DNA of 64,000 nt from Ifrita kowaldi (Eukaryota; Chordata; Aves; Passeriformes; Cinclosomatidae). The notes beneath the pieces were generated by a model. That model was not told the origin of the DNA and did no database searches. It was given only the letters and a program-made list of their open reading frames with translations. Below, piece after piece: positions 24,865-36,837 of this stretch. The stretch lies in NCBI GenBank assembly GCA_013398055.1, contig VZRS01002397.1, positions 1-64,000 of the forward strand. Direction: 5' to 3'. Each line of letters starts with the position of its first letter. Within the stretch, counting starts at the first letter, position 1. A program made the translations under genes and the position numbers.

Positions 24865-27800
24865 GTAAGTAGTTCTATGAATAATTAGCAAATTGAAGAG
24901 ATACAGACATTATCTAGTTAAAAATGAATAAATCCAAACCAGCAATTAGTATAAAGGTCAAAAATCAAGTGAAGGATTCTTAAGAAGTATGCTCATTTAT
25001 GGTATGATATTCTGGGTAATTGTCAAACTAAGCACTAGTAAACATTTTTTGTTGAGATTTGATTTTGAGAGATGCAAGAATGTAGCTTGAAGAGACACTA
25101 CTCATCATGTCATTAGTGCTCAGTCTCTGCTTTAGTAACAGAAGGGAAAGGGAGATAGAGCAATGAAGTAAGTGGAAGTCTAACTTAAAGCAGTTGGCTT
25201 TGAGCTCGTTTTCTACAAACCTGAAGCTGGAAGTGCTCTTCAGAGTATAAATTAAATGCAAAGAGGAGGAAAATGAAACATGATAGATGAAAGAAAAAAA
25301 GTTAGTTTTTAGCCTCCAGGTAGGTGTATGTTGCTAAATATTTTTTTTATCTCAGACCTTTGAGAGTGTGTGCATTTGTATGGAACAGATTTTCACTTGC
25401 TGCCTTCAACTTATGAATATAGGAGCTGCTTCAAAAGCTGCTATGTTCTGTCCCAGAAATAACTATAGTTCACCTGAAGTAGTCTTTGTGCCTTCTACAT
25501 GTGCTAATATCCAGGTTATAAATAGGCATTCTTGACTACTTTACCTACTCTTTCCCTTTAATTTCTCTCCATGGGTGTTACTTTAATACTGAGAACAAAA
25601 CTTTGTATGTTTAATGCTCTGCCAAGTCCCTTCTACCCAAGATAGAATGAGTTCCCTTGGTGATATTTTATATTTTTCTTCCAAAGATCTATGATCTGAG
25701 ACATGTGTTTTTTATTCTTGATATTCAGGTATCACAACTTTGAAAACTGACCTGTATTTGCTGCACAGTGAGGAAAAAGTTGTGACATCCTGTAGGGTAG
25801 ATGTTTTGAGATCTTCAACAGAACTGAGCATTTACTTCTCTTTTGGAAGTTAACAGATTTTAATTTCATGTAATTGTTTTAAGTGATTTTAGTAGTTTCT
25901 TTCTTCCCTGCTTGTCCTGCACATAATACTATGTTTTCAGAACCTGGCATCTTTTTTCAATTACCTTTTGTCTCTAATTTGCATTCATTTGCACATCCAG
26001 GCATGGTCTGAGTAGTGCTGCCTACATGGCCAGAGAACATGCAAGCTGTTTTACAGCCAGGGCCTTGGTCTGCTCTGCCTGGAGCTGGGGTTCTGGGCAG
26101 GACTTTGCAGAGTGCCAGCTTGAGCCAGCTTGGGTGTTGGTGACTGAGTAGCATCACTCGGGGTGTATTCCTTCATGTCCCTGAAATTACAGACAATAGT
26201 AGGTATAACTCAAATAAAGTATGTCAAACCACTAAAATGTTTAAAATTGGGCAGTGGGCACTGCATGTGCAAGATCTGTGCCAGTACATCTTCTGGGACA
26301 TGCTTGAATGATCTCAGTTCTATGTGCTCTGCTACAACCGTGTTGTCTTTCCACACATTTTCAGTCGTCTACACTCCAGTCTACTCAGGGGACTGTTTCC
26401 AGTCTTTCTGATCCTTCAGACTGTACCCACATCAGAATTCCTGACATTTTTTCTTTTAAAAGAAAGATTGTTTTAAAATAAAGATTGAAAACAGACTAAA
26501 AACTCTGTCTTAAACACTTATGACATAGCTCACTATTAAATGTATATTTGCACACAGGAAATTTTTAGGAAGGTTCCTACATTGTGGAAAGTGTTTTCTT
26601 TCCAAACAGCATTTGACAACACTTTTTTTTTTGCACAGAGACAAAAAGACTAAAAGGAAGAACCTCAGTTTGTTCACTAGGAGTTCCGTAGATTGGCCTT
26701 TACATTGTAAGGAGGAAATATTCTGTACTGCACATACATGTCCTACAGTAGATTATATTAAATGTGATAGGATGAGTTTTTTCAAGTTATGTCTATATTC
26801 AGTAAATTCTAGATGTTACACAAGGTCTGCTTTCTGTAATGACTTGATGTAGTGATTTTGCTTCCTCTTCCCTAACACCTCACAACTTACCAGAAATTTT
26901 TTCTTTTTATGTGTACTATCAAGATTTACTCATTTTTATCAATGAGTGTTAGAGGTCTGTGCTTCACATTGCTCTAAATTTCCAGGGGAATTATACAGTT
27001 TCAAAGACACAGATGTGGTTTACATATCATATCTGAAATGACAGATGTAGTGTCTCAAAATTTGCTATTGAATTCACCTTAACCAAAAGCTGTAGGCATA
27101 CAATTTATCTGGTTTTCGTATGTTTTCACAGAAGTTTGAATTTTGATCTTTCTATATGCCAGTTTGATCAAGTTTTTTTTTCATCAGAAAGAGATTATAA
27201 AACTAAGTAGTGATAAAAATCAGTACTGTCACAGTGTTATCCACTTTACCTTTAGGATGTGCATCATAAAGCTTTTCCATCAGCAGCTGGATCTTAAGCT
27301 ATTTAAATGGATAGTTCCTTATTACAGCCATCCTAGAGACATTATTGTCCTTCTTTTTTATAATTTTCCATTGCATGTTATCTTCACCAAGCAGTGCATA
27401 AAATAGTCTTATTAAGCTGCAACTGGCAGTTTCCTTTATTTTGTGGCTTTTGTACTGAGAAGTTTTAAGGGCTTGTTGTTCAGATTGCCTGAGAATGCTG
27501 AATTGCCTCATGGTCTTCTGGCCAGTTCTTACTTGTCTTTTTAAGCTGATGGCGCAGCTCCCGTTGATTCCATTTGGAGCAGTAGGCTTGCCTGCCTTCT
27601 TCCTTTCCCTCCATTCTGCTTTCAACTTCACTTGTGTTTGTAGTGCTAGTTGGGAGAATCTGTTTTCATAACATAAGTTGCTTCTCTGTCTGAGTGTTGG
27701 CAATTTCCTACACTAACTTTCCAATTTGGAGTAGTGTAAGTGCATGTTCCTATGTAAATATTTTGATTTTCTGTGACTTTCTGTGACTTCTGTCATGATC

Positions 27801-30800
27801 TATCTCCATATCATTTATTTTTCTACCTCCTTATCAATGACATGTTCTGTTGCTCACAGGTAATTTCTTTCATAAGCAAGTATCAAAATCTTGTTATTAA
27901 GTAGTTATATTGAATTACAGAGAGAGTTTTGCAATTAATCAAATAACTTGAAGGGCAGTGGGGTCACTTCCCCAGTGGATTTGGAGGTCTTTTGTCTCTG
28001 TTGTGTAAGTATGGAGGATCATACCAATCCTACTCAGAAAGACTTGAAGTGTTAACTCAGAGAGATGAACTGGTACTAGAGTGTGAAGAACTGAGCGACA
28101 ATGTATCCATGATATATAGACGTAGATTACCTTATTTTTCCTTTCTTAAAAAAAACCCCTTCCAACCTAATCTCCTTGTTTCTCTGCCCATATTATCCTG
28201 TGGCCCCATGACTCACCTTGCACAAAAGAGCCAAGTAAAAATGGAGAGGGAAGAACTTTGTAGTCTGTGGTGCCTGCTGGAGACCATAAAAGAATAGAAG
28301 GCAGTATTAAAACTCTCTTATTCCCAGAGGAACTGAGGCAAACCCAGACTGGCAAGGCCTTCCCTTCTGTATTCACCTGATTGTTACCAGAAGCACTTTT
28401 TGGTATAGAGTATCCTTTGTAGGAAGCACAGATGTCTGTTTTCCAATTGACTAATGGCATGTGTCTTCAGTATGTAACATCACTGTAATTAATGCACTTA
28501 TAACTAAGCTAGGCAGCTGAAAAATGGTGCCTACTACTTACTAAAAAACTTGTTTCATAGAGCCTTTCTTTTCCTCAAAGACAAAAAGATGTTTTCTCCT
28601 TATTGCCAAGCTCTAGATCATCACTATTATCTGTTGAGGGACAGGGGAAGAATATTTTGTTATGGGAGTCACTACTTGTATTTAGCCTGTTTTGATTTAC
28701 ATGGTATGTGTTTTGTAAAATAGTAAAGGGAAACCCTTCTTCAGCTGGTGACAGTTCAAGATTTAATAATAAAATAAAAAAACTTAATAAAATCCCCCAA
28801 GTGGGGGAATGCTTCATATTGAAATTCATCCAATGTGGATTAACTAATGTTGGGGTAAGGCCATCTCTTCTTCCTGAATAGGCCATCTCGAGTTCTGCAG
28901 CAATATAAAACAGATAAGATAACTCAGGTGATCACAGCAAGAAAGGTGAGAAGAAGGGTGAGAGAAAATTTGCAGGGGAAATCAACATATGTTTGGAGTT
29001 TCTGAGCTCCACAGGCCTGGAACTCCATTTGCATGTAGTTCAGGAACTGCTCTTTAGGGAGCACTGCTTGAGATACCAGCTGCTGTTTCTAGTTTCTCCC
29101 ATCTCAGCACTTCTTTTCAAGCAGGGGTGTGTTGCCTCAGTGAGGCACACAGACTTTCTGCCTGCACTCAAGTTGAGAAGGTGAATTGCCAGTGAGGCAT
29201 TTCATGTCTGTGCATTTAGACTACATTTTGGAAGAGGAAATTATCAAACAACACACATTTGCATGCTCTCCTCACTTTTCTATAGAATCATCCTCTCTGT
29301 GAGGTACACAGTAAGTATTTAAAAGAAAAAGTTGTTTTTTCTAGAATATATAGCAAGGCCTTCAGGGTTTTTTTAATTATGCATTTTCTAGTGTTTGAAC
29401 TATTAACAATGTCAAGTCTCATTTTTTCTCTGGTTTTGTTAAGAATTTCTTGGGAATCTCTAGAGATCATTCCTGGGAGCTCTTGCATCTTCGATGAAAA
29501 AGCGAAGAAAGTTGAATACTTAACAAAGGCACCCTTGGTCCCAGATGCCCATCAAGCTGGAGAACTGAAAAACTGTTAAAAAAAGGAAAAATAAAAAAAA
29601 AACTGAAAGATTTTTAAGAATGTTTCAAAGAGCTCTTTTCTCCCCAATTGCTCAGATTCAGTCTCTTGGCACTTTCATCACAGTGTTCCTAGTTATCCAT
29701 TCACCATGCAATTTTCCAGTGATAGAAGACCTGGTTAGCTTTTCGCTTTTTTTTTCTCCTCTGAATATAAATAGATGAGGGAAACAGAGACCTCTTACAA
29801 GATCCCTCTCTGCCTTCTTCACAGAAAAACCGTAAAGAAACAGCAGCAATAACAAAGCTCGTGCATGTTTTTTCCCTTTCACCTTTAATTAAAAGGTGAA
29901 GCTTAATACTGGCTGCTGTTTTGAACATATGCTGATATACTTTGAGCTGGTAAAGGGAAAAAATAGTGAGTATTGGTCTTCATTTTGCAGTGGTTGTGAG
30001 CTCATTAAGGTGTTAACATTAGCAGATGTAGGAAACTGGTGTGCAGCTGGGAGAACATGTGGTGAGAGGTGTTAATGGCTTTGTGTTATCTCACAGTAAT
30101 GGTGACATTAATGAGTCCCCCCTCTCACTCAGAGAGCTTACACACTAGCATGTAGTATCACTGAATTAATTACAGAATTTCCATTCTGTTATATATGATG
30201 ACATTATGTTTAGAGCTGTCTAGAGACAATTGTTTATCATTTTGCTGATAGACACTAGCAATTTTAAAAATTCTCATTAAATTGTTAAATGATGGATATC
30301 TTTTTCTTCTTTTTCCCAACAACCATAAAGGTAATAATCATGCTTGTTACTAAGGATGTTATTAAATATATTTATTAGTAGGAATATTTTAATAAAATCA
30401 ATTAAAGGATTATCCTTTTATTATCTGTCTCTTTTTTTAATGGGGACAATCTTTGTGAATCCTTCACAGCCATCAAAAGTATGCATTCAAAAATACAATT
30501 CTGATTACTGGTTAGTTTGCCTGGGATTGTTTTTAAAGACAAGAAGAATCTGAGGGAAGAAAAACACTAGCTAAAGATCACTGCTGGTATTTGAGTAGAG
30601 CCCTTCAGCTTTTTATTGCCTGTTATTTATATCTCAGTCATGCTGAGAGTGCCTGCCATTGTGCTGAACGCTGCACAAATGTATTGTGATATACTTCGTG
30701 CTGAAGGTCTTTCAGATGTAAGTAAACAACACAAAAAGTAAAAGGAAGAACAGAACAGCATGAATAGATGTGCTTACGTTCATGTCTGAGAAGAGGAGGG

Positions 30801-31341
30801 AAGGCAAACTGGAGTCTAGCTCAGAGGGCTGTGCCCTGGCTCACACTGCCTCTCTGGAGCACTCCGTAGCTAAGTTTATACTGTGTTCTCCCTGGCACAG
30901 CCTTGGACAAGGTACAGGCACTGCCTGGTGTAGCTGAAGCCTCAGGTGTGACAGCTGCATTAAGCTGCACATGCTGCATGAGAAGCAAGGTAGGCAGATT
31001 GGATTGAGCAAGTGTGAGGGCAAACTTGAGACAGTGGTAACACACCCACCTCAGGAACACCTTGGAAGTGTTGCAACACTGGTTTTCTTGAGAATTCTGT
31101 GCCAAGTCATCTTCCTCTCAGCTGTAGTGTGGGGAATGCCCTGTTAAAAGAGGAAAATAATTCTTATTTTAAAAATTCTTACTATAGCAGTGTTGTATGA
31201 CTACGTTTTATTCACAGCAAAACTGAAGTGATCCAAAGTAAGATATTGATTGAGACTTCTGAGATGTTCATTCAGTTGAGTGACAATGTGTGATGAGAAT
31301 CAGGAAATGTTTTTTATTTTCTTTTCTTTTTTCCCCCCCAG
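24865..31341 (+). other. ZNF277 intron 7
   Basis: 6477-bp GT-AG intron. It contains small inverted repeats (for example 28793-28808 and 29879-29899) and AT-rich runs, but no transposon or RNA gene that I recognise. Confidence 0.85.
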
Positions 31342-31409
31342 GAGTTTGGGAAGTCGTGGGAGGAAGTGCAGTCAGAGGACGACCGGGAATTACTAGATAA
31401 CCTAGAAGA
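31342..31409 (+). CDS. ZNF277: ZNF277 exon 8
   Basis: The acceptor is a strong tttttccccccccag before 31342, and the donor ga|gtaaga follows 31409. The 68-nt exon encodes residues 237-258 plus two bases of Glu259. The peptide GKSWEEVQSEDDRELLD is the acidic linker conserved between fingers 3 and 4 of ZNF277. The exon is too short to appear as a long ORF and was found by phase and similarity. Confidence 0.96.
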
Positions 31410-32585
31410 GTAAGAGTTACTTTTGTGCCCATTACACAGACTTGCAGGACCATTATTTTTAAAGTAGTTCAGGGAAAATGCTGTGCACAGTTAGCACACA
31501 GTTTAAATTCATTTAAGCCAATCAAATCAACTCCAAATTGTCCTCATTAAAAACACTTCTCAGCAATGAGAACTGTAAACTTCATACTTCAACCACAAGC
31601 CTGTTTTTTGTTTCCCTAGAGCTCAAACAAGAGCCTTCTGGGTTTGTAATGATGTAGACAAAATGCATTATTTTTTGCTTCTGTACCAGAAAACATTGAA
31701 TGGCTTTTGCTCAAATTTAAAAATCAAAAGTAAGCATCAAAAATGTCAGTATAAGGAAGAAATTGTATGAAAGAAATTGATAAGAAGGTAATAACTAGAG
31801 ATTAAAGAAGGATTTCAAAGGAAGCTTCTCAGCAGTGCTGATTGAGGGCAACATCCACCTCCTCTGCATTCCTCTGTGGTCCAGGCCCTCAGATCGCTGC
31901 AGAGGTGGTTTCCTTCGCCATAGAAAATTGAATAAGCAGGAAGTAATTCATGGGTATCAGGGTCCCTGATCTTCCTGGTTCTCTCTGTGACTTGAGGTTA
32001 ATTTTACATTACTCTACCTGGTTGCAGTAATAGTTCTATCTCTCAGCAGTACTGGGGTTTAAACGGATGTTTGGGGAAAGTATTCTCTGTGTTCATGTCT
32101 AAATGCAGCATAAGTGAGTAATTAATATTTCATAAGTAAATAACACTTAGCTCTGCCTGATGATTATGACTTTGGTTGGTGTATTGAAAGATTAGAAAAG
32201 TATAAAAGAATTTTAAAAGACCTTCAAAAAATAAACACTGAAAGCCATATTTGATGACTTAGCCAACTTGATAGAAATTGAAGTTAATATTCTGTTTGTT
32301 AGTGCAGACAGTTTCAAGTAGGATTTAATGCCTGTCTGCGCAGGAATTATCCAACATTAACATTAACTGCTCAGTTGTTTTCAAATTTGTAATTTTTTTA
32401 GACTCTACACCAGATTGTAATCATGTATCCAGCTGTAAATCCCCTCTCTTTTCCACCCCTTCAAAGTATTCCGTTTCGCTGGATTTATTTCTAGTGTTGT
32501 GAAAGCATAATTTAAATTACCCTTTCTCAAAATGTCTCTTCTCTTTTCCACAACTAAATGAATCTTTTTGGCTTTTATTCATAAG
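31410..32585 (+). other. ZNF277 intron 8
   Basis: 1176-bp GT-AG intron, AT-rich, with nothing recognised inside. Confidence 0.85.
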
Positions 32586-32682
32586 AGACTGGTCTGACTG
32601 GGAAGAGCATCCTGTGTGTGCAGTTTGCCTGTTTTGCGAACAACAAGCAGACACCACAGAAAGACTGTATCTTCACATGCAG
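32586..32682 (+). CDS. ZNF277: ZNF277 exon 9
   Basis: The acceptor is attcataag before 32586; the competing AG two bases downstream would break the frame. The donor cag|gtaaga follows 32682. The exon completes Glu259 and encodes residues 260-291. It begins with the conserved DWSDWEEHP and contains the Cys pair and first His of finger 4 (C273, C276, H289). The last ligand, H294, is encoded by exon 10. Confidence 0.95.
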
Positions 32683-33196
32683 GTAAGACTTCTTTTAAGT
32701 AACAGTTTTTTCATCACTTTGGAATTAAAAATTGTATCTGTAACATCTTTATTAAGGTCAAATCAGCTGCTGCGTTAGAATGCCCTCTTCAGCACAGAAC
32801 CAAAGTACTGCATGCACCTCCAGCATCTGTTATTAAAACATGCAGAGAAGTCAAGCTTTACATTAAGAGTGTGACTGGCTATTACTTGTGAGTGTACAGA
32901 CTGCTACAGACAGTAAAGAAATAGCATCTTTGATATCATAGTGGTTTCATGATGTAATATATTTTATCGTTAGCATCTGTGTTTCAGTTTTAATGAACTA
33001 TTTAACAGTATTAAATACAGATATGGAAGTTTTTGATGAACCAAAACTTTTGGGGTTTGTTTCATGTATTCATGTTTGTGTGTCTATATGCATATGTCTG
33101 TGTCAGCCCATGAAAAGCTGAGCTGTTTTTAACTTGGAATAGTAGAAGTAGTGGAAGTAAAATATTTTTTTCTTCCCCTTTTTTTTTTCCCTCCAG
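32683..33196 (+). other. ZNF277 intron 9
   Basis: 514-bp GT-AG intron, the shortest, ending in a long T-rich tract before the microexon. Nothing else is recognised. Confidence 0.9.
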
Positions 33197-33239
33197 AAAT
33201 CACATGGATTTCACTTTCCTAAAATAAAGTCAGAGCATG
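33197..33239 (+). CDS. ZNF277: ZNF277 exon 10 (43-nt microexon)
   Basis: A long T-rich tract ending ccctccag precedes 33197, and the donor g|gtgagt follows 33239. The exon encodes residues 292-305 plus one base of Gly306: the last His of finger 4 (H294) and the PKIKSEH segment leading to the invariant GLNFYQQ of exon 11. At 43 nt it is the smallest exon, and its omission would both destroy finger 4 and shift the frame. Confidence 0.94.
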
Positions 33240-33645
33240 GTGAGTAAGAGGTGCTGTAATTGTCAGCATTTGCCACTAGTGTGGAGAAAACCACATCATA
33301 AGAATAGTGGAAAACAAGTTTATTGGTTTTATTTTTGTAGAGACATTTAACTTTTCCATTATGGAAACTGTTTCTGCCAGCTTACAAAAGCAAGCCAAGA
33401 ACACTTTATTTTTATGGAACTGTTGTTACTGCCAGGGATGTGTGCTATTTTCTTTAGATCCATTGGATTCTTTTACAGAGTAGCTTCTACAAATACCTGC
33501 TCTATGAGTTCCAGGTCTGGCTGCTGGAGACTTGGAAGTATTATTATTTTTTCATTATTGTTGTTGTTTTGTTCTTATTATTATGCCTGTTAAGACTTGC
33601 TTACAAGTTAGAAGCTTTGTTTGGCCAATGTTTGCTTTCTGCTGT

Positions 33646-35150
33646 AGAATAGAATCATTTAGGTTGAAGAAGACCTTTAAGATCATGGAGGCCAACCATT
33701 AACCCAGCACTGCCAAGTCCACCACTAAACCATGTTCCTGAGTGCCACATGTACACATCTTTTAAATACCTCCAGCATGGTGACATAACTGCTTCCCTGA
33801 GCAGCCTGTGCCAAGGCTTGACAAGCCTTTCGGTGAAGAGATTTTTTTTAATATCCAACTTAAATCTCCCTCTATCACTTGTTACCTGGAAGAAGAGACT
33901 GACCCCTGCCTGGCCACAGCCTCCTTTCACATAGCTGTAGAGAGCAATTAAGTCATTCTTGAGCCTCCTTTTCTCCAGGCTAAACAGGGGGGCAATCCCA
34001 GCCCTGGTCCTGCTGGCCACACTATTGCAGGTACAGGCCAGGATGCCACTGGCCTTCTTGGCCACCTGGGCACAGCTGGCTCATGTTCAGCTGCTGGCGC
34101 CCAGCACCCCCAGGTCCTTTTCTGCTGTGCAGCTTCCCCCAGCCTGTAACACCGCACGGGGTTGTGTGACCCAACTGCAGGACTGAGCACTTCGCCTTGT
34201 CAAACATAACGCACTGGCATCCTGACCCAGGCTCATCTCTAACAGGCCTGGTTTTATCCCTTACCCCCTTCAAATCTTGTTTGAAGCTATCTCAATGAGC
34301 CCTGCTGACTTCTGTTCCAGAGTCCTTTTCCCCCTCTGAGACAGGTGTACCCCGTCTGTCACCAGCAGGCCTGGGATCATGTTGACACACCCATGATCCA
34401 AAAACCCCAAATTCTTCCAGTGACACCAGGCTTGGAACCAGATATTGAACTGCTGGCTCTTCCTGTTTTTTCCCTCATTATTCCTTGCAACTGGAAGGAT
34501 GGAGGAAAACACTACTTGTGCTCCTGATCCTTAACCAGTCATCCCAAGGCCCTGCAGTCTCTCTTGATTGCCCTTGGACTTCTTGTTGTGACTTCATCAC
34601 TGCCCACCTGAAAAATCATGAACAGATAATTACCCATGAGGGTAGGAAGGTTTCTTGTCACACACTTAACCCGGGCCCCAAGGAAGCAGCAGACTTCCCC
34701 TAGAAGTGAGTCTGGTTGGCATTTTGGGCCTTCTGTTCCCTCCAGCAGGGAGTCTTCTGTGGCAATGACCTGTCTTTTTTCCCTTTATGGGAGCAGTTTT
34801 TTGCAGGGCATAGGCTAGCTTAACCCCAGTGGCACTTCCTTGCTGGATGAACCATTGTCCTCGTCACTGATGGGTTCCACTTGCAGGGCCTCACACCTGT
34901 TACACCTGGGGAGGTGGGGCAGTCACAGAGGAGACAGGTCTGCTGCACCGGGCAGGGACATGTCACCACTGCCCCTGTCCCTCAAGTCACTGTGCTCAGG
35001 CAGGCAGAGGGAGGGCAGGCAATCCTCAGAACCATGCATCCTGTCTGCCTGCTGGGCCTGTCTCAGGGAAGCCAGGGTGCAACGCCAGTAGTCAGTCTCT
35101 CTCTCATTTCCCAATATTCCTCAACCTACTTGCCTCCTCCTGAAGCTCTG
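33646..35150 (-). mobile_element. CR1 LINE with ORF1 and ORF2 remnants, internally deleted
   Basis: The 3' end at 33646 shows gaatagaatcatttaggttg, the reverse complement of the CR1 terminus. Going leftwards on the minus strand, from about 35150 come: an ORF1 N-terminal coiled region (34923-35114, LRQAQQADR), the ORF1 SGNH/GDSL esterase-like region (about 34270-34775) with a serine block read as EDSLLEGTE and a C-terminal TDGVHLSQRGKR block, then only the C-terminal part of ORF2 (FDKAKCSVLQLG, ILACTCNSVASRTRAG, FSLEKRRLKNDLIALY) and the 3' UTR. Most of ORF2 (endonuclease and reverse transcriptase) is absent, and a further segment is missing between the last two ORF2 blocks. In-frame stops in the esterase region show it is dead. 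The ORF1 esterase in CR1-type LINEs is established in the literature. Confidence 0.85.
34270..34775 (-). pseudogene. CR1 ORF1 esterase-like region, decayed
   Basis: On the minus strand the sequence reads the avian CR1 ORF1 esterase blocks in order: a serine block (EDSLLEGTE; the first residue of the usual GDS is changed), CCLPGA, FQVGSDEV, VFSSILPVA, GFLDHG, and LVTDGVHLSQRGKR with the Asp and His expected of an SGNH hydrolase. At least two in-frame stop codons interrupt it (for example just after the CCLPGA block and before the VFSS block). It is a remnant of the LINE, not a host gene. Confidence 0.8.
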
Positions 35151-35386
35151 TCACTAAGCCTAAACACTTTGACAGAGAGGAAGCAAAATATTTGCAGTTT
35201 TTGCACTAAACAAAGGTTAGTTTCCCAGCAGCTAGGAATACGCACTCACTCAGCTTGCTAAGATACAGCATTCAGGCAGCGCTGGTCTTCAGTAAACTCT
35301 TATCAATCCATATGCTTAATCCAAGAAACCATTTTTAAATTAAGACTTGTGTTGCCTAAGTGCTTGTTCGCTACCATCTCTCCCAG

Positions 35387-35561
35387 GTCTGAACTTTTAT
35401 CAGCAAGTAAAGCTAGTGAATTTCATCAGAAGAGAAATCCATCATTGTCGTTGTTACAACTGCCAGGAGAAGTTTGAATCCAAAGGAGGATTGATAAGTC
35501 ATATGGAAGAGACCAAACACATTGCATGCCTGCCAGCCAGGTCTACGTGGGATCAACCACA
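35387..35561 (+). CDS. ZNF277: ZNF277 exon 11
   Basis: The acceptor ctctcccag precedes 35387 and the donor aca|gtaagg follows 35561. The exon completes Gly306 and encodes residues 307-363 plus two bases of Gln364. LNFYQQVKLVNFIRR is a highly conserved ZNF277 helix. Finger 5 follows (C328, C331, H344, H350) with the HMEETKH signature, then TWDQPQ. An additional Cys (C326) precedes the finger. Confidence 0.98.
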
Positions 35562-36360
35562 GTAAGGGCAAATACATTTCTTTCAGCATTTATACTTTTA
35601 CTTGATAATTTCTATGAAACAGTAAGTTGAAAGTTCTGGGGTTTTCCAATGCAACAGTGCCCTGAGCTCCTTCACTCTACTGGCCCAGATAAAATGATAA
35701 GTGGTCTCAAAACGACTCAGAATTAGAAATCTCTATACAGTCTGAAGATAAAAAGAACATGGGATACTGCTCTTCTGGTTGCATCCAGGACGCAGTGTCC
35801 CCATATGTGGGACGTGTACTTTCAAGTCAGTATGCTAGAGAAGTTTGTTGCTGCAAAATTGTTCTAGAACCAAATCAGTCCCCTTCTTCTGCATGTCTAA
35901 TGTAGATATATGCATGATGTCTACCTAACTTCAGGTATCAAAACAAGTTGGTTGTTTACCCATAGTTTTTTTCCATGGAAAATAGAGAGTGTAGCAAAAC
36001 ACTGGTTCAGACTCTAAGTAGGCTGTGTGGGTCCAGGGAATGATGCTCTCTACTGAGTGGTAGAGCACAGGGAGTGTTCTAACTCAAACACCTCAGTTCA
36101 GCATTTGTTGTGGGGCCAATACGGATCTGTAGTCTCTGTTGTGACATCATTTGGGTGAAGAAATTGGAGGAAGAGCTCATCTGTTGTCAGCTCTTCTCCA
36201 TGACTCTTTTACACCATGCATACCAGTTGATTTTTTGGGTATGCTGTTTACTGTCATTCCAGACAACCAGACTTGCTCATTTTTCCTTTTTTAAAATTCT
36301 AATCTCAGCCTCTCAAACAAAATGTGTGACTGTCTAGTAATCATGTCTTGTTGCTTTCAG
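35562..36360 (+). other. ZNF277 intron 11
   Basis: 799-bp GT-AG intron without recognisable repeats or genes. Confidence 0.9.
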
Positions 36361-36553
36361 GTATTATTTTCCTACCTATGAAAATGATACACTCCTGTGT
36401 ACTCTGTCAGACAGTGAAGATGTGATAACTGAGGATCAAAGTGAAGAAGTGCCTGTTGTAAGCGAAGATATATCCAGTCTAAAAGCTCTCAAACAGAGCA
36501 GTGTTTTGAATCAGCTTCTGTGTGAAGAGAACAAGAGTCAGGAGAAATTTTGA
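36361..36553 (+). CDS. ZNF277: ZNF277 exon 12, C-terminus and stop
   Basis: The acceptor gctttcag precedes 36361. The exon completes Gln364 and encodes residues 365-427, ending in TGA at 36551-36553. YYFPTYENDTLLCTLSDSE is the conserved ZNF277 tail, followed by an acidic, probably disordered stretch and the conserved ALKQSSVLNQLL. The last ten residues or so (CEENKSQEKF) extend past the conserved block; I cannot tell by eye whether this is bird-specific. Confidence 0.97.
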
Positions 36554-36710
36554 CCTGGAAGTACACTGGCTGACCTTTAGTGCTTCTTCAAGACAAAAAA
36601 AAATACAGTCTTGCAGTACTATTGGTATACAGGCAAACTCACAGATGTTATTATCACTGGACAATTATTAGAAAGTGAATGCTAAATAAAAATTTAGGTG
36701 TTAACTTTGT
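36554..36710 (+). other. ZNF277: ZNF277 3' UTR (proximal form)
   Basis: This is noncoding sequence following the stop codon. It runs to about 20 bases past the first AATAAA at 36,685. A second AATAAA at 36,832 would give a 3' UTR roughly 150 bases longer. The exact cleavage sites are inferred, not seen. Confidence 0.75.
36685..36690 (+). terminator. Canonical poly(A) signal AATAAA, proximal
   Basis: AATAAA lies 132 bases after the ZNF277 stop codon, with a GT/T-rich stretch (gtgttaactttgttgg) starting about 8 bases downstream, as expected for a cleavage site. Confidence 0.75.
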
Positions 36711-36831
36711 TGGTTTATCTTCCTTTAAATTTTAGCTTCATTTTAAAATTGACTGCTTGATTTTCTGCTTGGATCTTCAAATACCGTTAGTGTTACTTAC
36801 AAATTTTTCATCTTTTTTTAAATTTTTCCTG

Positions 36832-36837
36832 AATAAA
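36832..36837 (+). terminator. Second AATAAA, possible distal poly(A) signal
   Basis: A second exact AATAAA lies in T-rich sequence 279 bases after the stop. It could serve as an alternative ZNF277 poly(A) site. Use of either site cannot be judged from sequence alone. Confidence 0.5.

Larger units (their letters stand above)
33240..35386 (+). other. ZNF277 intron 10
   Basis: 2147-bp GT-AG intron. Roughly 70 percent of it is a single antisense CR1 element (33646 to about 35150), leaving about 400 bp on the 5' side and about 240 bp on the 3' side. Confidence 0.85.
8333..36553 (+). other. ZNF277: ZNF277 gene, coding exons 2-12 (5' end outside window)
   Basis: This is the span of eleven coding exons on the plus strand. 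Joined, they encode 427 residues from a split Asp codon to a TGA stop, and the product is recognisable as vertebrate ZNF277 (human protein about 450 residues). All ten introns inside the span are GT-AG and reading phase is kept at each junction. Counting the split Asp as residue 1, there are five C2H2 fingers: C29/C32/H47/H52, C144/C147/H161/H166, C195/C198/H211/H217, C273/C276/H289/H294 and C328/C331/H344/H350. From the literature on the family, ZNF277 binds the ribosomal protein uS5 (RPS2), and in mouse fibroblasts it helps recruit Polycomb (Bmi1) to Ink4a/Arf; it acts in nucleus and cytoplasm. The first exon base falls inside a codon, so the start codon, an estimated 20-35 residues and the promoter lie upstream. 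In other vertebrates DOCK4 lies head-to-head upstream and IFRD1 lies downstream. Confidence 0.96.

Noticed and set aside
26450..26465. 16-bp perfect palindrome (tttctttt/aaaagaaa)
   Set aside because: A/T-rich palindromes of this length are expected by chance and no conserved context is seen.
33655..34065. 136-codon minus-strand open frame as a host gene
   Set aside because: It is the ORF2 C-terminus and 3' UTR of the CR1 element (FSLEKRRL, DLIALY blocks).
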